A stretch of DNA of 64,000 nt from Halobacillus locisalis (GCF_013694105.1 NZ_JACEFG010000003.1:558001-622000); one strand, 5' to 3'. Positions 25,454 to 33,756 are shown, numbered from the stretch's first letter. The notes: generated by a model not told the origin, from the sequence alone. Translations and numbers: made by a program.

Positions 25454-25933
25454 ATGGTTCGTGTATTATTTGTTTGTCTAGGTAATATCTGCCGATCTCC
25501 GATGGCAGAGGCAATATTCAAGGATTTAGTGAAAAGGGAAGGATTAGAATCCTTCATCGATGCTGATTCCGCTGGCATAGGTCACTGGCATGAAGGTTCC
25601 GAGCCTCATGAAGGAACAAGAGAGATCCTGGATCAGAAAGGAATCTCCCATGAAGGAATGCTTGCACGACAGGTGAAAGAGGGGGATTGGGACGACTTTG
25701 ACTACTTGATTGCCATGGATGAGAAAAATCTTAATGATTTAAAGGCGATTCGTGAAAAAAATGATGTCGTAGTCGATAAGTTGATGAGTGGTGTTCCGAA
25801 TGCCAAAGAGTCCGATGTACCGGATCCATATTTCACGGGGAATTTCGATTACGTCTATGAACTTGTCAGCGAAGGATGCGTGCAATTGTTGAATCGAATT
25901 AAACAAGAACATACTTTTAAGGAGGAAAATTAA
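25454..25933 (+). CDS. yfkJ: Low-molecular-weight protein-tyrosine phosphatase
   Basis: 159 residues. The P-loop CLGNICRS (C-x5-R, Cys8 to Arg14) sits at the N-terminus and the general-acid motif DPYFTGNFDYVYELV is near residue 115, with DSAGIGHWHEG as in B. subtilis YfkJ. It dephosphorylates tyrosine and possibly arginine phosphate in proteins. ATG 25454 has GGAGG upstream. First of the three-gene yfkJ-yfkI-yfkH operon, as in B. subtilis. Confidence 0.93.
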   Translation: MVRVLFVCLGNICRSPMAEAIFKDLVKREGLESFIDADSAGIGHWHEGSEPHEGTREILDQKGISHEGMLARQVKEGDWDDFDYLIAMDEKNLNDLKAIREKNDVVVDKLMSGVPNAKESDVPDPYFTGNFDYVYELVSEGCVQLLNRIKQEHTFKEEN

Positions 25934-26262
25934 TGGGACAGCATAAGTTATGGAAAGGTGTCATGTACGGAGCCATTGTGGGTGGAGCTTTGATGTTATT
26001 GGATAAGGAGACAAGAAGCTATGTGGGGGATAAATCTCGCTCAGCGGGTACGAAATGCAAAGGATATATTCAGCATCCATCCGAAGCCATCCATTCCCTG
26101 CGTATGAATTATGAATATATGTCCAAGCAATTGAATAAAGGTGTAGAAGAGCTTCTTGAGCTATTAAGTAAAGCAGAGGATATGCTCAACAAAGTAGGAG
26201 AAATTAATCAAGAAGTGGAGAATCAACTAAAAGCGGTTGGTGACTCTAAAGAAGCTTCTTGA
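25933..26262 (+). CDS. yfkI: YtxH-like protein, YfkI-type
   Basis: 109 residues: a short hydrophobic segment (GVMYGAIVGGALMLLD), then a helical, coiled-coil-like region (YIQHPSEAIHSL...GVEELLELLSKAEDMLNKVGEINQEVENQL). This is the YtxH/gas-vesicle-like small membrane-associated type. The start ATG overlaps the yfkJ stop (TAATG), and AAGGAGG lies upstream. Function unknown; position matches yfkI. Confidence 0.8.
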   Translation: MGQHKLWKGVMYGAIVGGALMLLDKETRSYVGDKSRSAGTKCKGYIQHPSEAIHSLRMNYEYMSKQLNKGVEELLELLSKAEDMLNKVGEINQEVENQLKAVGDSKEAS

Positions 26263-26282
26263 AATTGAGGTGAAGGAAGATC

Positions 26283-27107
26283 ATGAATGAAATCATAACT
26301 ACAGGCAAAGAACTGATCGGCCGTTTCGGTAAAGACGACGTAAGCGGAATGGCCGCTCAACTTGCCTATTTCTTTTTACTATCGTTGTTTCCATTTATGA
26401 TATTCCTTGTTACGCTTCTTGGGTATTTGCACATCGATGAAGAAAGGGTTCTTGCTTTTGTGAGTACATATGCACCACCAGAGACGTTTGACCTGATTAC
26501 AGAGAACGTATCATCTTTATTGAAAAATGAAAATGGAGGCATTCTGTCAATCGGGATTATCGGGACGTTATGGGCGGCATCTAATGGTGTCAACGCTATC
26601 ATGAGAGCATTCAACCGCGCTTATGAAGTGGAAGAGAGTCGGCCTTTTCTTGTGGCGCGACTCATCGCCATTGTCCTGACCGTCGCCATGGTTGTCGTCA
26701 TAGGTATTGCCTTGTTACTACCTGTTCTAGGACATAGCATCGGCGTGTATTTGTTCTCATTTGTCGGGCTATCTGATAGTTTCATCGCAATGTGGGAAGC
26801 GCTGCGCTGGGTGATTTCATCGATCATTTTCTTTATTGTACTTTCGTTTCTATTTGCTATGGCTCCGAACAAACGGATCAAATATACAAACACTGCAATC
26901 GGAGCATTGCTTTCGACAGTGGCTTGGCAGGGTGTATCGTTGCTTTTTTCCTTCTATGTCAGTAATATGGGGAATTTCTCAGGTACATACGGAAGTCTTG
27001 GAGGCGTCATTATCTTGATGATTTGGTTCTATCTCACAGGTATAGTCATCATACTAGGTGGAGAACTGAACGCCATTATCTATAGAAGAAGAATGGCGCA
27101 AAGATAG
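26283..27107 (+). CDS. yfkH: YihY/BrkB-family membrane protein
   Basis: 274 residues, six membrane helices. Family marks: GMAAQLAYFFLLSLFPFMIFL, then LWAASNGVNAIMRAFNRAYEVEESRPF and FSGTYGSLGGVIILMIWFYLTGIVIILGGELNA. YihY proteins were once called RNase BN by mistake; the role is unknown, possibly transport. Last gene of yfkJIH, followed at once by a terminator and repeat copy 3. Confidence 0.93.
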   Translation: MNEIITTGKELIGRFGKDDVSGMAAQLAYFFLLSLFPFMIFLVTLLGYLHIDEERVLAFVSTYAPPETFDLITENVSSLLKNENGGILSIGIIGTLWAASNGVNAIMRAFNRAYEVEESRPFLVARLIAIVLTVAMVVVIGIALLLPVLGHSIGVYLFSFVGLSDSFIAMWEALRWVISSIIFFIVLSFLFAMAPNKRIKYTNTAIGALLSTVAWQGVSLLFSFYVSNMGNFSGTYGSLGGVIILMIWFYLTGIVIILGGELNAIIYRRRMAQR

Positions 27108-27122
27108 AAAGGTTCTACAGAC

Positions 27123-27156
27123 AAAGCGCACAGAGCATGAGAGTCTGTGCGCTTTT
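27123..27156 (+). terminator. Terminator hairpin, left partner of a duplicated pair
   Basis: AAAGCGCACAGA...TCTGTGCGCTTTT after yfkH. Its first 16 bases (AAAGCGCACAGAGCAT) are identical to those of the hairpin at 27609-27641 across the repeat. Confidence 0.88.
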
Positions 27157-27608
27157 CAGTGTTCCTGCGGAAGCTATTTTCGGTTCTTCCAAGTTGAGAA
27201 GAGACCGGTGGCGTGGAAACGACTCCCTTTCCGCAGGGGGCGGTGAGCTTCCTCGCTCGCTTCGCGTTCTCCGGGATCTCACCCAAGCCTCAGCATCCTG
27301 CAGGAGTGTCGCCGTTTCCACGCCACCTCAACAAAGGCAGGCTGAACCTCTTGAGATTCCACTAAATGCGGAGCTTTAATGATGAGAGTACCATGTTTGG
27401 AGAGGTTCTATTCCCGCTATTCATTGCGTAGTGGGATGGAAAACGGGGAGACTCCCGCGGGAGAAGGACCAAGGCGAGACCCCACAGGGAGTGTCAACGA
27501 CCGAGGAGGCTTGCCGGCTCCCCCGCAGGAAAGCGAGTCGTTTTCCATCCCACGGTATTCATATATGATCTAATAGAACCGTTCAACTAAATTCTGCAGA
27601 CAGCCTAG
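27157..27608. repeat. Composite palindromic intergenic repeat, copy 3 (inverted)
   Basis: The reverse complement of copies 1 and 2. Module B comes first (27208-27326, ends GTGGCGTGGAAACG), then module A (27431-27553, ends GTGGGATGGAAAACG), both with perfect terminal inverted repeats. Similarity to copy 1 extends outward through the CTGCAGA...GTTGAAC edge to the terminators on either side. It lies between convergent yfkH and the P-type ATPase gene. Open frames inside are spurious. Confidence 0.88.
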
Positions 27609-27641
27609 AAAGCGCACAGAGCATTTGGCTCTGTGCGCTTA
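27609..27641. terminator. Terminator hairpin, right partner of the duplicated pair
   Basis: AAAGCGCACAGAGC...GCTCTGTGCGCTT, a near-copy of the hairpin at 27123-27156. It serves the minus-strand P-type ATPase gene. Confidence 0.85.
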
Positions 27642-27650
27642 TTACGTACA

Positions 27651-29573
27651 CTACCCTTTTAGTAATCGCAGTCCATTTAAGATGACCAAGATCGTGCTTC
27701 CTTCGTGTCCGATTACACCAAGCGGTAAATCAAGCACTTGAGCGAAATTACTGATGATCAACAATATGATGACAACGATGGAAAAGATTACGTTTTGTTT
27801 GACGACCCGGTTCATTCTCTCAGAAAGCTTCATCGCTTGAACAATTTTAGAGAGGTGATTCTTCATCAAGACAACATCAGCTGTCTCAAGTGCGACATCC
27901 GTACCTTCCCCCATAGCAACGCCTACGTTGGCTGTGGCTAACGCAGGAGCGTCATTGATTCCATCCCCTACCATGGCTACTTGGTTGAAATGCTGCTTCA
28001 ACTTCTTCACTTCGTTCACTTTCTGTTCGGGCATACATTCCGCAACATAATGATCGATGCCGATTTCATGAGCAATGACAGAAGCAGTCATCGGATTGTC
28101 ACCGGTCAGCATAATGGTGTACACTCCACGCTTTTTCAAACCTTGAATGGCTTTCTTCGTATCTTCCCTAACCGTATCTTTCAAAGCGAAAAGTCCAACC
28201 ACCCGGTCATCGCGTTTTACGAAGATGACCGTTTTCCCTTGTTGCGCAAGGGATTCTGTGATTCCGCCTTGGAACGAATAGGCTTCCTCTTTGCCTACGA
28301 ATTCCGGCTTCCCGACGCGCCATTCTTCACCGTCGATTTTCGCTGTGACACCCTTTCCGCTGACATCTTTCATATGATCGACATTTCGTAGTGAGACCCC
28401 TTGCTGCGTGGCGTAATCTACCAGGGCTTTAGCAAGCGGGTGGTTCGATTCATTTTCAATTGAAGCGGTTATGTGCAGTAAATGCTTTTCTTCAATAGAT
28501 GAAGAAACAACACAGTCCGTCACCTTAGGCTTTCCATTCGTAAGAGTCCCCGTCTTATCAAAAGCAATCGCTTGAATGTGCGCCAAATTTTCGATGTGTA
28601 CGCCGCCTTTGAACAGTAAGCCCCATCGTGCGCCGTTTGTAATGGCGGATAGGGTCGCAGGCATAATCGATGCGACAAGTGCACAAGGGGAAGCGACGAC
28701 AAGTAGGATCATAGCTCTGTATATCGTATCCATCCAACTCCAGCCGAATAAAAAGTGCGGGAGAAATAACATAAAGGCAACAACGATTAGCACGACTTTC
28801 ACGTACGTGCTTTCAAAGCGTTCGATAAACAGTTGTGAAGGGGATTTCTCACTTTGAGCGGATTGTACCATTTCAATGATTTTTTGGAAAAGGGTTTCAT
28901 TCGATGGTTTTGTTACCTCCACCGTAAGACTTCCACTTATATTCACCGTCCCGGCAAATACATCATGCTGTATTCCCTTGACTACAGGTACGGATTCTCC
29001 TGTAATGGTACTCTCATCCACAGACGACTCCCCCTTGATGATGGCACCATCCGCAGGAACACGTTCCCCAGCTTTAACAAGAATCTGGTCACCGATGTTT
29101 AGGGCGGATACAGCTACCACTTGATGTCCATTCTCTGTAAACAACGTCGCATTTTCGGGCTGCAAGTTCATCAGTGAGGAGAGTTCTTTATGGCTTTTGT
29201 TCATTGTATAGGTTTCGAGTGCTCCGCTTAGGGCGAAAATGAAGATCAGGATCGCGCCTTCTGTCCAATATCCGATAGAAGCGGATCCGATTGCTGCTAA
29301 AATCATCAACAGCTCAACATTGAGTTCCTTTTCTTGAAGCGTGTCTTCTATTCCTTCCTTCGCCTTCGCAAACCCACCGATGATGAAAGCTATGATATGC
29401 ATGATGATGTATGCTGTCGTTGTCACAGAATCATGAAAGATCCAAGCTGTAAGTACTAGCAATCCACTAAGTAAGGCGGCGATCAATTCTGCATGTTCTT
29501 TCCATTTAAGATTGAAAAAAGAAGAAGGGGTAGGAATACGGTCAGTAAACGCACGTGAATCAGTAGTCATCAT
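27651..29573 (-). CDS. pfeT: P1B-type metal ATPase, PfeT/ZosA-like
   Basis: 640 residues with no N-terminal HMA domain. TGES at 191-194 (actuator), SPC at 295-297 in the transport helix (P1B-4-like, not CPC), DKTGT at 339-343 (phosphorylated Asp), a later SNHPLA (HP motif) and VGDGINDAPALATANVG. Length and SPC motif match B. subtilis PfeT (ZosA/YkvW, about 637 aa), a PerR-controlled exporter of Fe(II) first described as a zinc importer. An exact PerR-box match lies about 65 bp upstream. ATG 29573 or 29570 follows AAGGAG. A Zn, Co or Cd substrate cannot be excluded. Confidence 0.88.
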   Translation of the reverse strand: MMTTDSRAFTDRIPTPSSFFNLKWKEHAELIAALLSGLLVLTAWIFHDSVTTTAYIIMHIIAFIIGGFAKAKEGIEDTLQEKELNVELLMILAAIGSASIGYWTEGAILIFIFALSGALETYTMNKSHKELSSLMNLQPENATLFTENGHQVVAVSALNIGDQILVKAGERVPADGAIIKGESSVDESTITGESVPVVKGIQHDVFAGTVNISGSLTVEVTKPSNETLFQKIIEMVQSAQSEKSPSQLFIERFESTYVKVVLIVVAFMLFLPHFLFGWSWMDTIYRAMILLVVASPCALVASIMPATLSAITNGARWGLLFKGGVHIENLAHIQAIAFDKTGTLTNGKPKVTDCVVSSSIEEKHLLHITASIENESNHPLAKALVDYATQQGVSLRNVDHMKDVSGKGVTAKIDGEEWRVGKPEFVGKEEAYSFQGGITESLAQQGKTVIFVKRDDRVVGLFALKDTVREDTKKAIQGLKKRGVYTIMLTGDNPMTASVIAHEIGIDHYVAECMPEQKVNEVKKLKQHFNQVAMVGDGINDAPALATANVGVAMGEGTDVALETADVVLMKNHLSKIVQAMKLSERMNRVVKQNVIFSIVVIILLIISNFAQVLDLPLGVIGHEGSTILVILNGLRLLKG

Positions 29574-29636
29574 ATCAACTCCTTTTTTCTAAACAATCGC
29601 TTAGGGGTCTGTTATTGATAAGCGATATCAGTTACA

Positions 29637-29651
29637 TTATAATGATTATAA
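29637..29651. promoter_or_regulatory. PerR box upstream of the metal ATPase gene
   Basis: TTATAATGATTATAA matches the published PerR consensus TTATAATNATTATAA at every position. Fur and Zur boxes are related, but the central arms here are the PerR type. It implies induction by peroxide or PerR inactivation. Confidence 0.8.
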
Positions 29652-29821
29652 TGTTGTATATATTATTATCTTAGCAGAGAAAGGTGCATAGTCAAGTTGA
29701 TAAACGTACCTTTCTGAATATTAGGACAATAAAAATCCGAGTCAGACAGTTGCTATTACAGTTGTAAACTTGCTATATTAAGTGAGTATGAAAATTACTT
29801 AATGGAAAGGCGGAGACACAT

Positions 29822-30712
29822 ATGCGTAAAGGGTTATTATTCATTCTTATGATTACATTATCTGTATTGCTTGCTGCTTGTGGATCTAGTGAAGATCAAA
29901 CGGAAAGCGCAGATGATTCGAATACGAATGCTGAAGAAGAAACAAAGGACACAAAGTGGAATGAACTTCAAGATGAAGGGGAAATCGTTGTCGGTACTTC
30001 AGGTACATTATTCCCAGCTTCTTACTACCCTGAAGGGTCTGACGAGCTGACAGGTTATGATGTCGAACTAATGCGGGAAGTTGCTGATCGCATCGGTTTG
30101 GATCTGAAGTTTGAAGAGTATGGTGTAGATGGACTGCTTGCTGCCATCAACAGTGGTCGTATCGATGCCGTCATCAATGATTTTCAAGTGACGAAAGAGC
30201 GTGAAGAGCAATTTGCGTTCAGTGACCCTTACAAGTATTCTTACTCTACCATGATCGTCCGCGAATCTGACTTATCTGGAATTGAGTCATTGGAAGATCT
30301 AGAAGGGAAAAAGCATGGCGGAGGAGCGACAACCGTCTTTTCTCAAATTGCTGAGCATTTCGGTGCTACAACGAAAACTTATGGTAACGTGACAAACGAT
30401 GTGTACCTACGTGACGTGGAGAATGGTCGTACAGACTTTATTATCAATGACTATTATCTACAATCTCTAGCGCTGAAAGCACTTCCGGATATTGAAGTGC
30501 AACTTCACCCAGACTTGCAGTTCCATCCGACTAGCTCATCGATCGTGATGCCTAAAGACGCGACGAAATTGCAAGAAGAAATCAACGCAACTCTTCAAGA
30601 AATGCACGAAGACGGTACGCTGACGAAGATTTCGGAAGAGTTCTTCGGAGGTAAGGATGCTTCTAAGAAACCAGAACAAGAAATCCGCGAGATTGAAGGT
30701 CTAGATTTGTAA
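29822..30712 (+). CDS. Amino-acid ABC transporter substrate-binding lipoprotein
   Basis: 296 residues. A lipoprotein signal with lipobox LLAAC (Cys20), then an acidic linker rich in D, E and N (residues 24-48), then a type II periplasmic-binding fold (GEIVVGTSGTLFPASYY, LTGYDVELMREVADRIGL, DAVINDFQVTKEREEQFAFSDPY). The pattern is closest to cystine/polar amino-acid binders (TcyA/FliY-like). GGCGGAG precedes ATG 29822. It forms an operon with the permease gene 10 bp downstream. No ATPase gene follows. Confidence 0.88.
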   Translation: MRKGLLFILMITLSVLLAACGSSEDQTESADDSNTNAEEETKDTKWNELQDEGEIVVGTSGTLFPASYYPEGSDELTGYDVELMREVADRIGLDLKFEEYGVDGLLAAINSGRIDAVINDFQVTKEREEQFAFSDPYKYSYSTMIVRESDLSGIESLEDLEGKKHGGGATTVFSQIAEHFGATTKTYGNVTNDVYLRDVENGRTDFIINDYYLQSLALKALPDIEVQLHPDLQFHPTSSSIVMPKDATKLQEEINATLQEMHEDGTLTKISEEFFGGKDASKKPEQEIREIEGLDL

Positions 30713-30722
30713 GGAGCAGCTT

Positions 30723-31415
30723 ATGCTAGGTATAGAAATCGATAACATCCAAATCGAGAAATTATTCAGTTTCGAGCGAGCTTGGGCGAACCTTCCTTTT
30801 ATATTAGAAGGGGTTCCCTTAACTCTGCTCGTTGCGGTTATCGGAATGGCGATCGGTCTCGTGCTAGGATTTTTCCTTGCTTTAGCTCGAGGTTCTGACC
30901 AGAAATGGATCCGTTGGCCTGCACGGTTATATATATCATTTATGCGAGGAACACCGATCTTAGTTTACTTGTTCGTCTTGTATTTCGGACTGCCTGTGGT
31001 CGGAATTGAATTCCCTGCTACAGTGGCGGCCATCATCGGGTTTGGTACCAATAGTGCAGCCTATATAGCCGAAATCAACCGAGCATCCCTGAACAGTGTT
31101 TCGTATGGTCAGTGGGAATCAGCGCGTGCGCTAGGGTTTACCTACTGGCAGTCTATTCGTCGAATCATCATGCCACAGGCGACAAGAATCGCAATCCCTC
31201 CGCTTGGGAATGTGTTTCTTGATTTGCTGAAAGCTACTTCACTCGCCGCCATGATTTCGGTGCCGGAGATTTTGAACCAAGCACAAATCGCAGCTGGCCG
31301 TACAGTAGATTCTATGACGATGTACATTACAGCTGCTTTGATTTATTGGCCGCTTACAATGATTTTCTCATTTTTACAAGACTATCTCGAAAAACGGTAC
31401 AACAAATATCTATGA
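30723..31415 (+). CDS. Amino-acid ABC transporter permease
   Basis: 230 residues, about five membrane helices. The HisM/GlnP-type core is seen in ILEGVPLTLLVAVIGMAIG, YISFMRGTPILVYLFVLYFGLP and the EAA loop SYGQWESARALGFTYWQSIRRIIMPQA. Probably TcyB-like. It ends in a strong terminator, so the ATP-binding partner must be encoded elsewhere. AAGGAGC lies before ATG 30723. Confidence 0.9.
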   Translation: MLGIEIDNIQIEKLFSFERAWANLPFILEGVPLTLLVAVIGMAIGLVLGFFLALARGSDQKWIRWPARLYISFMRGTPILVYLFVLYFGLPVVGIEFPATVAAIIGFGTNSAAYIAEINRASLNSVSYGQWESARALGFTYWQSIRRIIMPQATRIAIPPLGNVFLDLLKATSLAAMISVPEILNQAQIAAGRTVDSMTMYITAALIYWPLTMIFSFLQDYLEKRYNKYL

Positions 31416-31422
31416 TCCAAGA

Positions 31423-31455
31423 CCAGAGCTTTGTTAAAGCTCTGGTTTTCCTTTT
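31423..31455 (+). terminator. Terminator after the amino-acid permease gene
   Basis: CCAGAGCTTT-GTT-AAAGCTCTGG followed by TTTTCCTTTT. Confidence 0.92.
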
Positions 31456-31572
31456 AATGGGGTTATTTCGATCGAGAAGAGAGCGTTCTAGCACATAAGG
31501 AAACTCCTTAGAATAAGCAGAAAGGTTTGCTTCTGAAGCAATCCTGTTTTATCATTAGAAAAGAAATTTAAT

Positions 31573-31587
31573 TCGTAATCATTATTA
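31573..31587. promoter_or_regulatory. Zur-box-like operator upstream of znuC
   Basis: TCGTAATCATTATTA matches 13 of 15 positions of the Bacillus Zur box TCGTAATNATTACGA. It lies 20 bp before the znuC start; no convincing -35/-10 pair was found around it. Confidence 0.65.
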
Positions 31588-31607
31588 TTTACAAAAGAGG
31601 TAGAGGT

Positions 31608-32384
31608 ATGAAGAAGAACGTATTAGTGGAAATGGATCATGTTTCCTTCAAATATGATAAAGAGTGGGTCGTGAAAGATGTTGATCTATCAATTCATAAA
31701 GGTCAATTCTTAGGATTGGTTGGTCCGAATGGCTCGGGTAAATCAACGCTGATTAAATTGATGCTTGGGCTTTCGAAGCCTGATCGTGGAAGCATTCAGT
31801 TATTCGGTCAACCTCTTAAGCAATTTAAAGATTGGAAAGAAGTCGGATTTGTTTCTCAAAAAGCCAATAGCTTTAATTCAGGCTTTCCGGCAACGGTGAT
31901 TGAAGTCGTGAAAAGTGGCTTAGTTTCCAGAATCGGTACATTCAAGTTCTTCAATCAAAGTCATAAAGCGAAAGCGCTGGAAGCATTGAAGACAGTAGAG
32001 ATGGAAGAGTTCGCACATGATAATATCGGTGAGTTATCCGGTGGTCAGCAGCAAAGGGTGTTTATAGCCAGAGCACTTGTCAGCGATCCTTCTCTCGTCA
32101 TTCTTGATGAGCCGACCGTAGGAGTGGACTCAAAGCACGTGACGGACTTTTATAATTTACTGGGCCGTCTGAATAAAGAGCAAGGTATCACGCTACTGAT
32201 GGTGACACACGATATCGGGACAATTACCGATCACGCTACACACGTGGTTTGTATGAACAAATCAATTCATTTCCACGGAGCCTCTGAAGATTATAAAGAA
32301 TTCAGTGATGAGGATCTGAATCAACTGTATGGTCATTCGGTTCATCAATTAAGCCATAACCATGACGAGGTGAATCCGTCATGA
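31608..32384 (+). CDS. znuC: Zinc ABC transporter ATP-binding protein
   Basis: 258 residues. Walker A GLVGPNGSGKST, signature LSGGQQQRVFIARAL, Walker B SLVILDEPTVGVD and switch His in MVTHDIG. Metal-type (ZnuC/AdcC/MntB) ABC ATPase. It overlaps znuB by ATGA (coupled translation). Operon order is znuC-znuB-zur. GAGGTAGAGG precedes the start. The Zur-like operator and the adjacent zur gene support zinc import. Confidence 0.92.
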   Translation: MKKNVLVEMDHVSFKYDKEWVVKDVDLSIHKGQFLGLVGPNGSGKSTLIKLMLGLSKPDRGSIQLFGQPLKQFKDWKEVGFVSQKANSFNSGFPATVIEVVKSGLVSRIGTFKFFNQSHKAKALEALKTVEMEEFAHDNIGELSGGQQQRVFIARALVSDPSLVILDEPTVGVDSKHVTDFYNLLGRLNKEQGITLLMVTHDIGTITDHATHVVCMNKSIHFHGASEDYKEFSDEDLNQLYGHSVHQLSHNHDEVNPS

Positions 32385-33235
32385 TTCAGAGCTTCATGGA
32401 ATTTCAATTTTTACAAAATGCAGCCATTACAGGACTTTTAATCGGTTTAGTGGCCCCTCTACTTGGTGTGTTCATTGTCGTAAGAAGGCTATCGCTGATT
32501 GCCGATGCCCTATCTCATATAACGTTGACCGGTATCGCGGCAAGTTTACTACTTGAAAAACGCGTCACGCCGATTAATGATTGGAATCCGATCTACATGG
32601 GAATGGTCTTTTCGGTTGCTGGTGCCGTTTTAATAGAGCGGTTGCGAAAAGTGTATAAACATTACGAAGAGCTTGCGATTCCGATTATCTTATCAGGTGG
32701 AATCGGTCTTGGTGTCATTCTCATTTCTCTTGCTGATGGTTTTAATACAGACTTATTCAGTTATTTGTTCGGTAGCGTCACGGCGGTGGATCGCTCGAGT
32801 ATGTGGACAGTCGTCTTCATTACCATGGCTGTCGTTGTCATCGTCATTCTTTTCTATAAAGAATTATTTGTGCTCTCATTCGATGAAGAGCATGCATCGA
32901 TATCAGGGGTGAATGGCCGCTGGATTCACTTGTTATTTATCGTGATGGTCGCCTTAGTCATCGCATCATCCATGCAAGTTGTCGGCATTCTACTCGTATC
33001 AGCCTTAATGACGTTGCCAGTGGCATCAGCACTCAGGCTATCGAGAAGTTTCAAACAGACGATAGGACTATCCATTTTATTCGGTGAAACCTCTGTGATC
33101 ATCGGATTGTTTTCTTCTTATCACTTAAGCGTTCCACCAGGAGGAACGATTGTGATGACAGCTGTTCTGATTTTAGTGATGACAATCCTCTATAAGAGTG
33201 TCAGTACTCAACAATGGGGAAAGGGTGAAGCTTGA
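32381..33235 (+). CDS. znuB: Zinc ABC transporter permease
   Basis: 284 residues, about eight membrane helices of the ABC-3 (metal) permease family. Typical stretches are AAITGLLIGLVAPLLGVFIVVRRLSLIADALSHITLTG and VGILLVSALMTLPVASALRLSRSF. It partners with ZnuC and the lipoprotein ZnuA. Its stop overlaps the zur start (TGATG). Confidence 0.92.
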   Translation: MIQSFMEFQFLQNAAITGLLIGLVAPLLGVFIVVRRLSLIADALSHITLTGIAASLLLEKRVTPINDWNPIYMGMVFSVAGAVLIERLRKVYKHYEELAIPIILSGGIGLGVILISLADGFNTDLFSYLFGSVTAVDRSSMWTVVFITMAVVVIVILFYKELFVLSFDEEHASISGVNGRWIHLLFIVMVALVIASSMQVVGILLVSALMTLPVASALRLSRSFKQTIGLSILFGETSVIIGLFSSYHLSVPPGGTIVMTAVLILVMTILYKSVSTQQWGKGEA

Positions 33236-33642
33236 TGAATTTGGAAACAGCATTAGATCGACTGAAGGAAAAAGGATACAAACGAACAAAGCAAAGGGAA
33301 CGTATACTAGAGATTTTTGTAAAGCAGGACCATTATATAGCAGCTAAAGATATTCTGAAAAAGATACAACAGGATTTTCCAGGTGTCAGCTATGATACGA
33401 TTTATCGTAACTTGTACTTGCTAACAGAAGAAGAAATTCTGGAAGCGACAGAGCTTGGCGGGGAGAAGCATTTCCGCTTAGGGTGCGGGACCCATGGCCA
33501 TCACCATCATTTCATTTGTACAACCTGCGGCAAAACGAAATCCATAGAGTTTTGTCCTATGGATAAAGTCCAAGGGTTAAACGGGTATGATATTGAGAAT
33601 CATAAGTTTGAGATTTATGGTAAGTGTCCACAGTGCAGTTAA
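33235..33642 (+). CDS. zur: Zinc uptake regulator (Fur family)
   Basis: 135 residues. The N-terminal winged helix has GYKRTKQRERILEIF and GVSYDTIYRNLYLL. The C-terminal metal domain has HGHHHHFICTTCGKTKSIEFCP and the last CPQC, giving the structural CxxC...CxxC zinc site. With zinc it represses uptake genes by binding TCGTAAT-N-ATTACGA-like boxes. The start is ATG 33235, one codon inside the frame, with AAAGGGTG upstream. It sits inside its own target operon, so it is probably autoregulated. Fur or PerR identity is less likely given the genomic context. Confidence 0.88.
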   Translation: MNLETALDRLKEKGYKRTKQRERILEIFVKQDHYIAAKDILKKIQQDFPGVSYDTIYRNLYLLTEEEILEATELGGEKHFRLGCGTHGHHHHFICTTCGKTKSIEFCPMDKVQGLNGYDIENHKFEIYGKCPQCS

Positions 33643-33673
33643 GCCTGCGAGTCATGTCGCGGGCTTATATTTT
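33641..33673 (+). terminator. Terminator after zur
   Basis: AAGCCTGCGA...TCGCGGGCTT with one mismatch, then ATATTTT. It separates znuCB-zur from znuA. Confidence 0.8.
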
Positions 33674-33701
33674 GGTTGTTCTTAAAAAGTAATGGTTACG
33701 G

Positions 33702-33730
33702 TTTACAAATCGTAACCGTTACGCTATAAT
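33702..33730 (+). promoter_or_regulatory. SigA promoter of znuA with Zur operator in the spacer
   Basis: TTTACA (33702-33707), exactly 17 nt, TATAAT (33725-33730). The spacer holds TCGTAACCGTTACGC (33710-33724), matching 12 of 15 bases of the Zur box, so bound Zur would cover the promoter. The upstream GGTTACG (33694-33700) also pairs with CGTAACC. Confidence 0.85.
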
Positions 33731-33756
33731 TCTTTTGTGAAGATGGGAGGAAAACA

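Noticed and set aside
27137-27573. Open frames inside repeat copy 3
   Set aside because: Same reason; they cross the terminal inverted repeats of modules A and B and have no protein-like conservation.
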